Source: PALSA-610 sp038239145 (GTDB taxonomy: Bacteria > Actinomycetota > Acidimicrobiia > IMCC26256 > PALSA-610). Taken from it: a stretch of 64,000 nucleotides of DNA. The translations under genes were made by a program, and so were the position numbers. The first letter of the stretch is position 1; the number at the start of each line of letters is the position of its first letter. The stretch covers positions 67,491-131,490 of the forward strand of contig JBBSFB010000005.1 in assembly GCA_038239145.1 (NCBI GenBank). Direction: 5' to 3'. Under the pieces are notes generated by a model. That model was not told where the DNA came from. It was given only the letters and a program-made list of their open reading frames with translations, and ran no database searches. Positions 55,677 to 63,597 of this stretch are shown piece after piece.

Positions 55677-56761
55677 CGTCCGCGCCCGGTGAAGAGCGGC
55701 AGGTCGAGCGGGCTGACGAGTCCGGGAGGCGCCGCGCACACCACGGGGATGGCGTTGACCAGGCGCATCGCGGTTCCCAGGATCCCGGCTTCGTTGTGGT
55801 CCCCGTGATCCCCCATCGGCTCGATCTCGCACGTATACGACGGTGATCCCGTGATCTCTATCCGGTAGCCCGATCGTCCGTTCGATAGCGCAGGCCAGGC
55901 GGGTCCGATGTCGGCACGGAGTCGGTTGATGTGAGCGGCAACGACGGCCGGTCGGCCATCGACGATGCCCTGGACCTCGAAGCGAATGCCGGCGCACGTC
56001 CCTTTCTCGATCGTCCCCATCGCAGTCTCGAAGCTCTCGGGGGCGGGCAAGCGCTCGTGCTCTTCGCGGAGCTCGTCGACCGTCCAGCCCAATGCGTCGG
56101 CAACCATGTGGATCATGCCGCCCCATCCCCCGCTCACGGCGCCCGGAGCGAACAGTGGTGCTTCGTAGTCGAGCGGCCGTCCGTACCCGAAGAACACGCC
56201 GGTGAAGCCCGGATCCTCGTAGGTCGAATAGTCCATCATCTCCGTCACGCGCACCGAGTCGACCCGTTCGCACGCGCCGGCCAACGCCAACGGGATGACG
56301 TCGCCCGACCAACCGGGGTCGAGCCCCGAGGTGAAGAGGGTTGAACCACCCTCGACACACGCGGCCTCGAGCGGCTTTCGGAACACGTCCGGCATCGAGG
56401 GCGGATACACCATGAACACGAGCGCCGTATTGACGACGTTCTTGCCCGAAGCGAGCGTGCGGCACAACTCGTCGATCGTCTCGCGCATGCGGCTCTCGCC
56501 CTGGACCATGTACGAGACACAGTCGGCATCGGACGCCAGCAGCGCGTCAATGTCGTTCGTCGCGAGCACACCGGTCGGATCGTCGAGGCCGCAGAGCTCC
56601 GCCGCGTCGCGCCCCACCTTCTCGGGGGCGTTCGCGTGCACGCCGATCAGCTCCAGGTCGGGCCGGCGGATGATGGCGCGCAACGCAGGCTTGCCCGCGT
56701 TGCCGGTGCCCCATTGAATGACGCGGAGCGGGCGGTCGGGCGAAGCGGTGACAGGGGTCAC
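55673..56761 (-). CDS. Dihydrodipicolinate-reductase-like NAD(P)-binding dehydrogenase (362 aa)
   Basis: N-terminal Rossmann domain of the DapB/amine-dehydrogenase-like group: RVIQWGTGNAGKPALRAIIR with GxGxxG, and LELIGVHANAPEKVGRDAAE, VVNTALVFMVYPPSM. Residues 150-350 form the second domain with GSTLFTSGLDPGWSGDVIPL and MDYSTYEDPGFTG. This group includes 2,4-diaminopentanoate dehydrogenase and other amine dehydrogenases; the exact reaction is unknown. The GTG at 56761 overlaps the previous stop as GTGA. It is the second of three coupled genes, the first being its paralogue. Confidence 0.85.
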   Translation of the reverse strand: MTPVTASPDRPLRVIQWGTGNAGKPALRAIIRRPDLELIGVHANAPEKVGRDAAELCGLDDPTGVLATNDIDALLASDADCVSYMVQGESRMRETIDELCRTLASGKNVVNTALVFMVYPPSMPDVFRKPLEAACVEGGSTLFTSGLDPGWSGDVIPLALAGACERVDSVRVTEMMDYSTYEDPGFTGVFFGYGRPLDYEAPLFAPGAVSGGWGGMIHMVADALGWTVDELREEHERLPAPESFETAMGTIEKGTCAGIRFEVQGIVDGRPAVVAAHINRLRADIGPAWPALSNGRSGYRIEITGSPSYTCEIEPMGDHGDHNEAGILGTAMRLVNAIPVVCAAPPGLVSPLDLPLFTGRGR

Positions 56762-57834
56762 GAGATGCTCCCGGTGTCGAAGGCGTGGCGAGGAAGGGTC
56801 AGGGGCAAGTCGAGCGCGGTCACGATCCCTGGTTCGGCATCGCACACGAACGGAATCGCGTTCACGAGGCGCATCGTGGTCGCGAGCATGCCTTGGTCGG
56901 AGTAGTCGTCGACGCCGCCGAGCTGGAGCTCACACGTGAGGGTCGGCTCGCCGTCGATGAGGATGCGGTACGTACCGTCGCGATCGGCATTCGGCCATTC
57001 GGGGGCGAGGTCGGGAGCCATTCGATTGACGTGCTCGATGACGATCGAGTCGTGGCCGTTGACGACACCTATCGTCTCGAAGCGCACGGCGCCGACCGTG
57101 CCGGCCGCGATGGTCCCGGCCGCGACCTCGAGCGCACGATCGGTGATCCGCTTCTCGTACGTCTCCCGGATCTCGTCGAGCTCGACACCGAGTTGGTCGG
57201 CCACCAACTGCACGGGTGCACCCCAGGCGCCGATCTGCACGCCGGGAAGCTCCATGAGGCACACGTGCCCGGGTGGTTTTCCGAACCCGAAGACCTCGAA
57301 CATCGTGAACGCGACCGGATAGTGCTGGTACCCGAAGATCTCTTGCGTACGGACCGAGCGGATCCGGTCCGACAACGTTGCGACGGTCAGGACGAGCTGG
57401 TCGCCCGCAAACCCGGGCTCGATGCCACTCCCATACAAGGATGCCCCGCCGTGGCGGCACGCCGCGTCGACGCGTGCGACCGCGCCGGCGTCGAAACCCG
57501 CGGGATAGAGCAGCCCGGGGAGCGACGAGGTGACGACGTTGATTCCGGCGCCCAGGATTCGGCAGAAATCGTCGACGGCTTCGGTCGGTCGCGACTCGCC
57601 CGAAGCCGAGTAGCAGATGCAGTCGGGTGCGAGCGCGAGCAGTGCGTCGACGTCTGAGGTTGCGGCGACCCCGAGTGCATCGATTCCGGCCAGCGTGCCG
57701 GCATCGCGGCCGACCTTCTCGGGGTCGTGGACCCACACGCCCACCAGCTCGAGATCGGGCCGGCGCGCGATCGCGGCAATCGCGAACGAGCCCACTCCGC
57801 CGGTCGACCACTGCACTACGCGATACGGCTGCAC
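56758..57834 (-). CDS. Dihydrodipicolinate-reductase-like dehydrogenase, paralogue (358 aa)
   Basis: Same architecture as its downstream neighbour: YRVVQWSTGGVGSFAIAAIA (Rossmann), LELVGVWVHDPEKVGRDAGT, INVVTSSLPGLLYPAG and GASLYGSGIEPGFAGDQLVL. The two share the C-terminal MLATTMRLVNAIPFVCDAEP block almost word for word (GTAMRLVNAIPVVCAAPP in the other). Tandem duplication with divergence suggests either different substrates or a heteromeric enzyme. First gene of the operon, ATG at 57834, divergent from the SDR at 57932 with a palindrome between. Confidence 0.85.
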   Translation of the reverse strand: MQPYRVVQWSTGGVGSFAIAAIARRPDLELVGVWVHDPEKVGRDAGTLAGIDALGVAATSDVDALLALAPDCICYSASGESRPTEAVDDFCRILGAGINVVTSSLPGLLYPAGFDAGAVARVDAACRHGGASLYGSGIEPGFAGDQLVLTVATLSDRIRSVRTQEIFGYQHYPVAFTMFEVFGFGKPPGHVCLMELPGVQIGAWGAPVQLVADQLGVELDEIRETYEKRITDRALEVAAGTIAAGTVGAVRFETIGVVNGHDSIVIEHVNRMAPDLAPEWPNADRDGTYRILIDGEPTLTCELQLGGVDDYSDQGMLATTMRLVNAIPFVCDAEPGIVTALDLPLTLPRHAFDTGSIS

Positions 57835-57867
57835 TCGCGTCCCCCCGACGGCTACGGACGCATTATG

Positions 57868-57881
57868 GGTAGCCAGCTACC
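57868..57881. promoter_or_regulatory. Palindrome GGTAGC-CA-GCTACC, probable MarR operator
   Basis: Perfect 6-bp arms with a 2-nt centre, extended by TA on one side, in the 97-nt gap between the divergent dehydrogenase operon (57834) and the SDR-MarR pair (57932). The MarR protein encoded at 58738 is the natural candidate to bind it and to control both directions. Confidence 0.6.
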
Positions 57882-57931
57882 TAATCGTCAACTACGTTGC
57901 CGTCGGGCATGTCAGCCGATCGGAGGCACAC

Positions 57932-58741
57932 ATGATTCTGGACGACTTCCGCGTTACCGACCGCGTGGCGATCGTGACCGGCGCCGGCAAGGGAATCGGC
58001 GAAGACATCGCGCTCGCGCTCGCGGAGGCCGGCGCTCATGTCGTCGTGGCCGCGCGCACGCAGGCGGACATCGACGACACCGCGGCGAAGGTGCGCGACC
58101 GCGGGCGCGAGAGCCTCGCAGTGGCGTGCGACGTGCTCGAAACCAGCGAACTCGAACATCTCGTAGCCGCGACCGAGGCGCGGTTCGGGCGTATCGACAT
58201 CCTCGTCAACAATGCGGGAGGATCGTTCCCCAAACCTGCGCTCGAGACGAGCGAGCGCGCTTTCGAGAGGGTCGTCCGGTTCAATCTCACGAGCCCGTTC
58301 CTGCTCACCCGATTGACCGTGGCGCGGATGGTCCAAACCGCCGGCACCGGAGTCGTCGTGAACATCTCGTCGGGCGCGAGCGTGCAGGCGGTCAGCGGAA
58401 TGGTCGCGTACGCGGCCGCGAAAGCCGGGCTCAATCAGATGACGAACGTGCTCGCGCACGAGTTTGCCCCGACGGTGCGCGTCAACGCCATCGTCGTCGG
58501 TCAGATCCTGACGCCCGGCGCCAACTCCGTCCTCTCGGACGAGATGATCGAGCAGGCCGCGGGCAACATCCCGATGGGTCGGTTGGGCGACGTGCGCGAC
58601 ATCTCGGCATGCGCCGTGTATCTCGCCTCGCCCGCAAGCTCATGGATAACGGGGCGCGTCTTCAACGTTGACGGCGGCGCCGACGCACCCCCGCTCGAAT
58701 TCCCGGTACCGGCCCTCTCGGCGCCCGTCCATCGACGATGA
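57932..58741 (+). CDS. Short-chain dehydrogenase/reductase, classical (269 aa)
   Basis: Classical SDR: VAIVTGAGKGIGEDIALALA (TGxxxGIG), CDVLETSELEHLVAA, ILVNNAGGSFPKP (NNAG), NISSGASVQAVSGMVAYAAAKAG with the catalytic Ser, Tyr and Lys, and the C-terminal ITGRVFNVDGGADAP. It oxidises or reduces a secondary alcohol/ketone with NAD(P). CGGAGG lies 9 nt before the ATG at 57932. Coupled to the MarR gene by a 4-nt overlap. Confidence 0.93.
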   Translation: MILDDFRVTDRVAIVTGAGKGIGEDIALALAEAGAHVVVAARTQADIDDTAAKVRDRGRESLAVACDVLETSELEHLVAATEARFGRIDILVNNAGGSFPKPALETSERAFERVVRFNLTSPFLLTRLTVARMVQTAGTGVVVNISSGASVQAVSGMVAYAAAKAGLNQMTNVLAHEFAPTVRVNAIVVGQILTPGANSVLSDEMIEQAAGNIPMGRLGDVRDISACAVYLASPASSWITGRVFNVDGGADAPPLEFPVPALSAPVHRR

Positions 58742-59310
58742 CATCTCCGTCGTCCCTCGGGCGGACCGCGCCGGCGGTAGCTCCCAACCGAGAAACGCTC
58801 GTCTCCTTCCTCGATGCAAATGCGGATGAGTGGACGGCAATCACCGAGGAGGTCGATCGCGAAGCGATCACCGTCTTCGGCCTCGTCGAAGCGATCGCGC
58901 GCACGTGGCAACGCATCCACAGCGAGACGCTGGCAAACTTCGACCTCAACCTCGCCGAATGGACGACAATCGCGATGCTGCGAACATCGCCGCCCGACTT
59001 CCGTCGCTCGCCGACCGAACTACGCCGGCTCGTAGGACAGACCTCCGCGGGCATGACACGCGTTCTGACCAAGCTCAACGATGCTGGATTCGTACGACGC
59101 GAGCCCAGTCGCTCTGACCGGCGCGGGCAGGACGTCATCCTGACCCGGCGCGGGCGCGCGCTTGCCGAACACTCGTTCCGTCGCCTGCACGCCATAGAAC
59201 GCGAACTCCTTGCTCCGTTCACTCACGCCCGACGAGATCAGCTCGTCGCTGCACTCGACGAGTTCCGACTCGCCCTCAGCCGGGTCGAGGAACCAAGCCG
59301 CGGCGAGTAG
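58738..59310 (+). CDS. MarR-family regulator (190 aa)
   Basis: MarR winged helix at about residues 40-165: NFDLNLAEWTTIAMLRTSPP, PTELRRLVGQTSAGMTRVLT (recognition helix) and the wing FVRREPSRSDRRGQDVILTR. The first 40 residues are an extra N-terminal helix. ATG overlaps the SDR stop (ATGA), so the pair is co-translated. It most likely controls the divergent dehydrogenase operon and its own unit through the palindrome at 57868, sensing a substrate or product of that pathway (inference). Confidence 0.9.
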   Translation: MTSPSSLGRTAPAVAPNRETLVSFLDANADEWTAITEEVDREAITVFGLVEAIARTWQRIHSETLANFDLNLAEWTTIAMLRTSPPDFRRSPTELRRLVGQTSAGMTRVLTKLNDAGFVRREPSRSDRRGQDVILTRRGRALAEHSFRRLHAIERELLAPFTHARRDQLVAALDEFRLALSRVEEPSRGE

Positions 59311-59405
59311 GCCCTGCGAGACGGCTCGAGCCGCGCGACAGAGGTCATTCTCGTTGTTGTGAGGGCTGCGCCGAGATGTGCTCGCTTTGCAAACCTCGGC
59401 GCCGG

Positions 59406-61103
59406 CTACGGCATGATCACGCTGACAAAAGCATCGGTGTTGCCGAACTGAGCGGGACAATCGGTAAGCGGGGCGGGTTTGTCGCCGTCCGCGGGCGCCT
59501 CTTTGCCGGCCGTGCGGGCCGCCTCGCGCTCCTCTTGTTCGACAACCGCGCCCGAGTCGACCAGGAACCTCTGATAGGCGTCGACAGCCGGGCAGCCGGC
59601 TCCGTGCCGGGAGTCGGTGTAGATGAACCAAGCGGTGTTGCCCTTGGAGACGAGGGTGTTGTAGTCGCCCCAGAACTGGCGTTGCAGGTTGTTCTGGGCG
59701 GACGCCGCCGGGTCGGAGGACACTGTGCTCACGCGGGTCGGAGCCGTGAACGCAGTCCCGCCCGCCGGCAAGGACGAGTAGTACGAGTTGATCGACGCGT
59801 TTCCGGTACCGAAGGTAGCTGGGTTCACCGCGGTGAGCGCCTGCCAGCCCAGGTCGATCCTGCCGTTTCCCGCAACGTCGAGCCCTTGGAAGAACGGCAC
59901 ACCGGTGCCGGTCACCGCACCGGTGTACGGCGTCGCCACCTTCGACCACCCCGTCCCGGTGGTTCGATACACGACCACCTCGGCTGCTGATCCGTCCGCA
60001 GCGGTGCGGTTGACCCACGCGGCGTACAAAGCTGTGCTGTTCGTCGCGGGATCAGAGGCGAGGCTCAGGTAGCTGTCGTTACGGAAGTTTGATCCGGGGA
60101 TCGGGTCCACCAGATCCACGACCGGGCCGATGGGTCGCGGCCGTGAGTAGGAGAAGCCGCCGTTGCTGCTCACGGCGTAGACCTGGTTGCTTCCGTCCTC
60201 CCAGGCGACGTATACGTCGCCCCGACCGTCGGTTCGAACTGTGGAGCCCTGGCGACCACCGGTAACCGTGTTGTTCGACGCTCCCGACAGCTGCCTCGGA
60301 CCCGACCATGTGCGACCACCGTCTGTCGAATACGCCGTCATGACCGGCTCGGCCAAGCCGGGGATACCTCGGAACTGGGTCCACGACGCGTACAGCCGTC
60401 CGTAGAACCGCGAACTCGGATTCTTGTCGGCCCAGATCGCGTTTTTGTCGTTGAAGGTGTAGCCGTGCGCCGACACGATCACCGACGGTCCAGTCCAACC
60501 GACACCATTGTCCGAGCTGCGGGAGACCACGATGAACTCCGGCGCTTGGTTTCCGGGCGCGGCGCCCGGCTTGTACGACGCCAGGCTCTCGTAGTAGGCG
60601 TCGTACGTAGACCGGCTGAACGAGCGCGTCGCGGTGTCGTACCGAGGGCCGTAGACGATCACGGGATCGCCGTCGCTGACGAACGGCGAAGCTCGCCATC
60701 CGGCCTGGTCGTCCAACAGACCTCGGTTCGTCCAGGACTCGCCCCCGTTCGCGGAGGTGTATACGCCGTCGGTGCCGACGCCGGGAAAGAACGAGCAGTC
60801 GGTCGGATCGCCGCCGCGCACCGCCGCGCCGCACGCGGGCTGCTCTTGCTCATCGTTGGAACCGGCGATGAGGTGAGAGGACGCCGGATCGACCGCGAGC
60901 GTCGGTTCGTTCTGCTTGTTGGTAGGGAACCGGGCCGACACATCCGACGAAGGATCACCCGCGACCTGGGGGCGGTTGGCCTGCACATCAACCGCGGTGG
61001 CGGCCAGGGCAGGTGCAACGGTTACCAACATCGCCGCTGTGGCGAGCGCCGCGACTGCAGCTCCACGCCGACAACTCCTGCCGGACCTCGGTTCATCATT
61101 CAC
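59406..61103 (-). CDS. Secreted BNR/sialidase-like repeat protein (565 aa)
   Basis: Signal peptide at residues 12-36 (GAAVAALATAAMLVTVAPAL). The rest is a beta-propeller-like protein with BNR/Asp-box units: YTSANGGESWTNRG, AYSTDGGRTWSGPR and AVSSNGGFSYSRP, spaced by about 150 residues, and FRNDSYLSLASDPATNST between. Such six-bladed propellers occur in sialidases and in non-enzymatic wall proteins; the sialidase Arg triad is not obvious, so a lectin-like or structural role is equally likely. It ends with a Pro/Glu-rich segment without an anchor. Monocistronic. Confidence 0.85.
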   Translation of the reverse strand: MNDEPRSGRSCRRGAAVAALATAAMLVTVAPALAATAVDVQANRPQVAGDPSSDVSARFPTNKQNEPTLAVDPASSHLIAGSNDEQEQPACGAAVRGGDPTDCSFFPGVGTDGVYTSANGGESWTNRGLLDDQAGWRASPFVSDGDPVIVYGPRYDTATRSFSRSTYDAYYESLASYKPGAAPGNQAPEFIVVSRSSDNGVGWTGPSVIVSAHGYTFNDKNAIWADKNPSSRFYGRLYASWTQFRGIPGLAEPVMTAYSTDGGRTWSGPRQLSGASNNTVTGGRQGSTVRTDGRGDVYVAWEDGSNQVYAVSSNGGFSYSRPRPIGPVVDLVDPIPGSNFRNDSYLSLASDPATNSTALYAAWVNRTAADGSAAEVVVYRTTGTGWSKVATPYTGAVTGTGVPFFQGLDVAGNGRIDLGWQALTAVNPATFGTGNASINSYYSSLPAGGTAFTAPTRVSTVSSDPAASAQNNLQRQFWGDYNTLVSKGNTAWFIYTDSRHGAGCPAVDAYQRFLVDSGAVVEQEEREAARTAGKEAPADGDKPAPLTDCPAQFGNTDAFVSVIMP

Positions 61104-61593
61104 GTGGCTGCTCCGTTCGGTCTGGGGACTCGCATCAACGGCCGCCGCCGCTATTACCGGGAATAGGACTGTAGGGCGGCGACAACCAACTCGCCACCAG
61201 CCTGGGTTCCCGGTGCGTGGCGGTTACGCGTCCTCTTACCCTCGACGGACGACATCCACTCGACGGGAACTCGCCGCAGACACGTTTCTGTCACGGCTGC
61301 GTCCCCCAACTTCGAGAATCCACGGGCATGACGGTTGACGTGTAGGGCTCATGGACGTTGCTGATCGGGGCCATCGAGCGATTCCGCCTTCGGGTTGTGC
61401 GGCACCACTCCGACGACGAAACTTCCGCGTCGACTTGCGCATCGTCACGGGCGACTGATCATTCGCGACTACACCCTGCGGCCTCTGACGCCACCAGCGC
61501 TCACTCTGGTGTCCTTCGACATCATCGGCGGCGGCCGCCACGTGCTCGGTCTCGCCACCAGCGCGCTCGTGTGTCCCTCTCTGTCACGAGCGC
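61104..61593. other. Intergenic stretch of 490 nt, nothing recognised
   Basis: No open frame here reads like a protein on either strand, and I see no repeat or RNA structure of note apart from small palindromes. It separates the BNR protein gene from the ester-cyclase remnant. Confidence 0.5.
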
Positions 61594-61947
61594 TCAGTCT
61601 CCGGTGAGTTGTTGCATGAGGGTGCCGGTGTCCATGACACCCCAGTGTTCGACGGCGACTCCGTCGGCGAGACGGAAGTGGACGTTCGAGATCTTGGCTA
61701 CATCCGCATCGATGTCGCCGACCAGACTGCTTGGCGCAACTACACCGAGATGCTGGGCGCGATGGCAGTCGATCGGCGAAATCGCGTTCGCCGGCTGAGA
61801 GCGACGCGACCCTGCCGCTTGAGACGAGGCGGCCGTCGAGCAGGCCAGTTCGCTCTCGCGCAAGGGACCGAAGAGATTCTCCGTGCACACGGCGTTCGTC
61901 GCTTGCTGCGCACCGTACGACGTTCGGGTTTTCTGCCCGAGGTTCAT
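61594..61947 (-). pseudogene. Ester-cyclase/SnoaL-like C-terminal remnant
   Basis: Residues encoded at about 61594-61770 read HLGVVAPSSLVGDIDADVAK then FRLADGVAVEHWGVMDTGTL and a stop: the last two strands of a SnoaL-like ester cyclase (IADGKIVEHWGVMD is the usual wording). The 60 residues before it are Ser/Cys-rich and unrelated, so the N-terminal helices and active-site part have been lost. It stands next to the second broken Fic gene, in the most decayed part of the window. Confidence 0.55.
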
Positions 61948-62057
61948 CTCGACAACGACGGAACCCGCGCCGTCCGAGTCTTCGAGCTCGTACTCAACGA
62001 CACGCGCGTCAGATCCGAGGTACGGCGCGCGAGCTCACACGTCCGCGGGTTGCTTCA

Positions 62058-62822
62058 TCACCGGAGCGGATTCGATCCGGCGAGCCCGAGCAGCTCGGAA
62101 CTCGTGTAGAGGCGGCGCGGCCGACCCCGCCCGGCCGGATGCACCGTCCCGTGCTCGACGAGAACACCCGCGCCAACAAGGTCGTGCAGCGCCGCGCTCG
62201 CGGACTTCAACGGGATGGCGAGCTCGGCCGCGACCACCGGCGCGGTGAGCGCGAGCTGGCGCGGCAGCACTCGAGCGCGCGCCATGCGGCCGCGTTGCTG
62301 CGGAGCCGCCGCGCGCCTTCCCTCGGCGCGGACAGCCGCTCCTCCCACTCGTGCCGCAACCTCTGCACCGCGGCAACGAGCTCCTGCTGCGCTCGGCCGG
62401 CGCCGGCGCCGGAGACGGCGTCGGCGAACCACTGCACCCACCCGGTCGTGCTCGCCGACGCGGAACCGGACGAGCCCCGAGCTGTAACCACCGATGTCCG
62501 CGGCGATGCACGTACCGACCGGAGGCAATGTTGCGAGCGAAAGGCGGCGCACGAGGACCCACGCGATGAGGGTCCGCCCTACGCGGCCGTTGCCATCGGC
62601 GAAGGGATGGATCACCTCGAACTGGGCGTGCGCGACCGCAGCCTGCGTCAACGGGTCGACGTCAGCGCGATTGACGCACACGACCAGGTCCTCGAGAAGG
62701 TCGGCCAGATACTCGGGTGGCGGGGTCACCAGGTGGGCGTCGAGGGGTGACGTCCCGCCGATCCATCCCTGCTCGCTCCGGATGACGCCGACGTAACGCG
62801 ACGGCGTAGGGCTGCCGGTCAT
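62058..62822 (-). pseudogene. Fic-domain protein, frameshifted sister copy
   Basis: The minus strand gives GWIGGTSPLDAHLVTPPPEY, then AVAHAQFEVIHPFADGNGRV with the full Fic motif HPFxDGNGRxGR, so this copy once could transfer AMP or a similar group to proteins. From about 62440 the sense moves frame (VQWFADAVSGAGAG, RLRHEWEERLSAPREGARRL) and near 62270 it returns (LPRQLALTAPVVAAELAIPL, then the winged-helix-like C-terminus RPRRLYTSSELLGLAGSNP). The N-terminal Fic_N part is missing: a start at 62822 enters only just before the core. So it is frameshifted twice and N-truncated. Confidence 0.75.
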
Positions 62823-62856
62823 CAGGGTCCCATGCCAGCGGCAGAGCTCTCGACCG

Positions 62857-63375
62857 TCAGCGGCCCGGCGTGGGCCGGCGTGGGCCGGCGATCGTGACGA
62901 TGCCGCACGAGATGACGGGGTGGCGTTGAACGAGCCGGACGGACTGCTCGCCGAGCCTCAGCGGGGAGCCGTGCGAGGATGACCCGGGTTCGGTCGTGTT
63001 GTCACCCGGATTGAATTGGAGCAGACCGGTAACGGCGACGGCGAGGATGGCGGCGCCGCACATGACCGCGCCGCCGATGAGCAGCGGTGCGTTGTTGGGG
63101 TTGGTGAGCCGATGGCTCGCGATGGCGAGTGCGGTCGACCAGCCCGCCGCGGCGATTGCGAGCGCACTCGCTGAGATCATCGCGGCGCTGCGCACGAATG
63201 CTCGGTCTCTGCTCGTCGCGACTGGCGCGCGCCACGAGGCGAGCACGCGTGACGCGCTGCACAGGCCCGCGACAACGGCGATCTCGGCCGGGAAGGACTG
63301 AGCGGTATCGCCATCGACTCTGCGGGCCGCACGCACGAGCTGGTCGCCGCATCCGTCGCCGCGTCTTGCGGACAT
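62857..63375 (-). CDS. Hypothetical protein with two membrane segments (172 aa)
   Basis: Not recognised. The N-terminal 60 residues are soluble-looking (RAPVATSRDRAFVRSAA), then two membrane segments, ISASALAIAAAGWSTALAI and PLLIGGAVMCGAAILAVAVT, then a polar tail with RHPVISCGIVTIAG and a basic end built on a GC-rich tandem repeat (TGGGCCGGCG x2 at 62871-62890). The start could be any in-frame GTG or ATG between 63375 and 63200. It is likely real because the hydrophobic segments are clean and the downstream end is a proper stop, but it has no family match I can name. Confidence 0.4.
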   Translation of the reverse strand: MSARRGDGCGDQLVRAARRVDGDTAQSFPAEIAVVAGLCSASRVLASWRAPVATSRDRAFVRSAAMISASALAIAAAGWSTALAIASHRLTNPNNAPLLIGGAVMCGAAILAVAVTGLLQFNPGDNTTEPGSSSHGSPLRLGEQSVRLVQRHPVISCGIVTIAGPRRPTPGR

Positions 63376-63597
63376 GTTGACCCGAATGTGGTCTCTGACG
63401 TTCGCTGATCGTTTCGATGATCGTGCGTCTGCCCTCGGACATTACGAGAGCACTTCGGCGAACGATCCCGTATCTGCACCCGGAGAAGCTCCGGCGCGAG
63501 GCCGTGACGCGTCCCAGGACTGCTGCCGATCGGCGCTCGCAAGACTACGGCTGGATCGGGCGTTACTGGCGCGTGGCGGCATCCACAATGGACGGCA

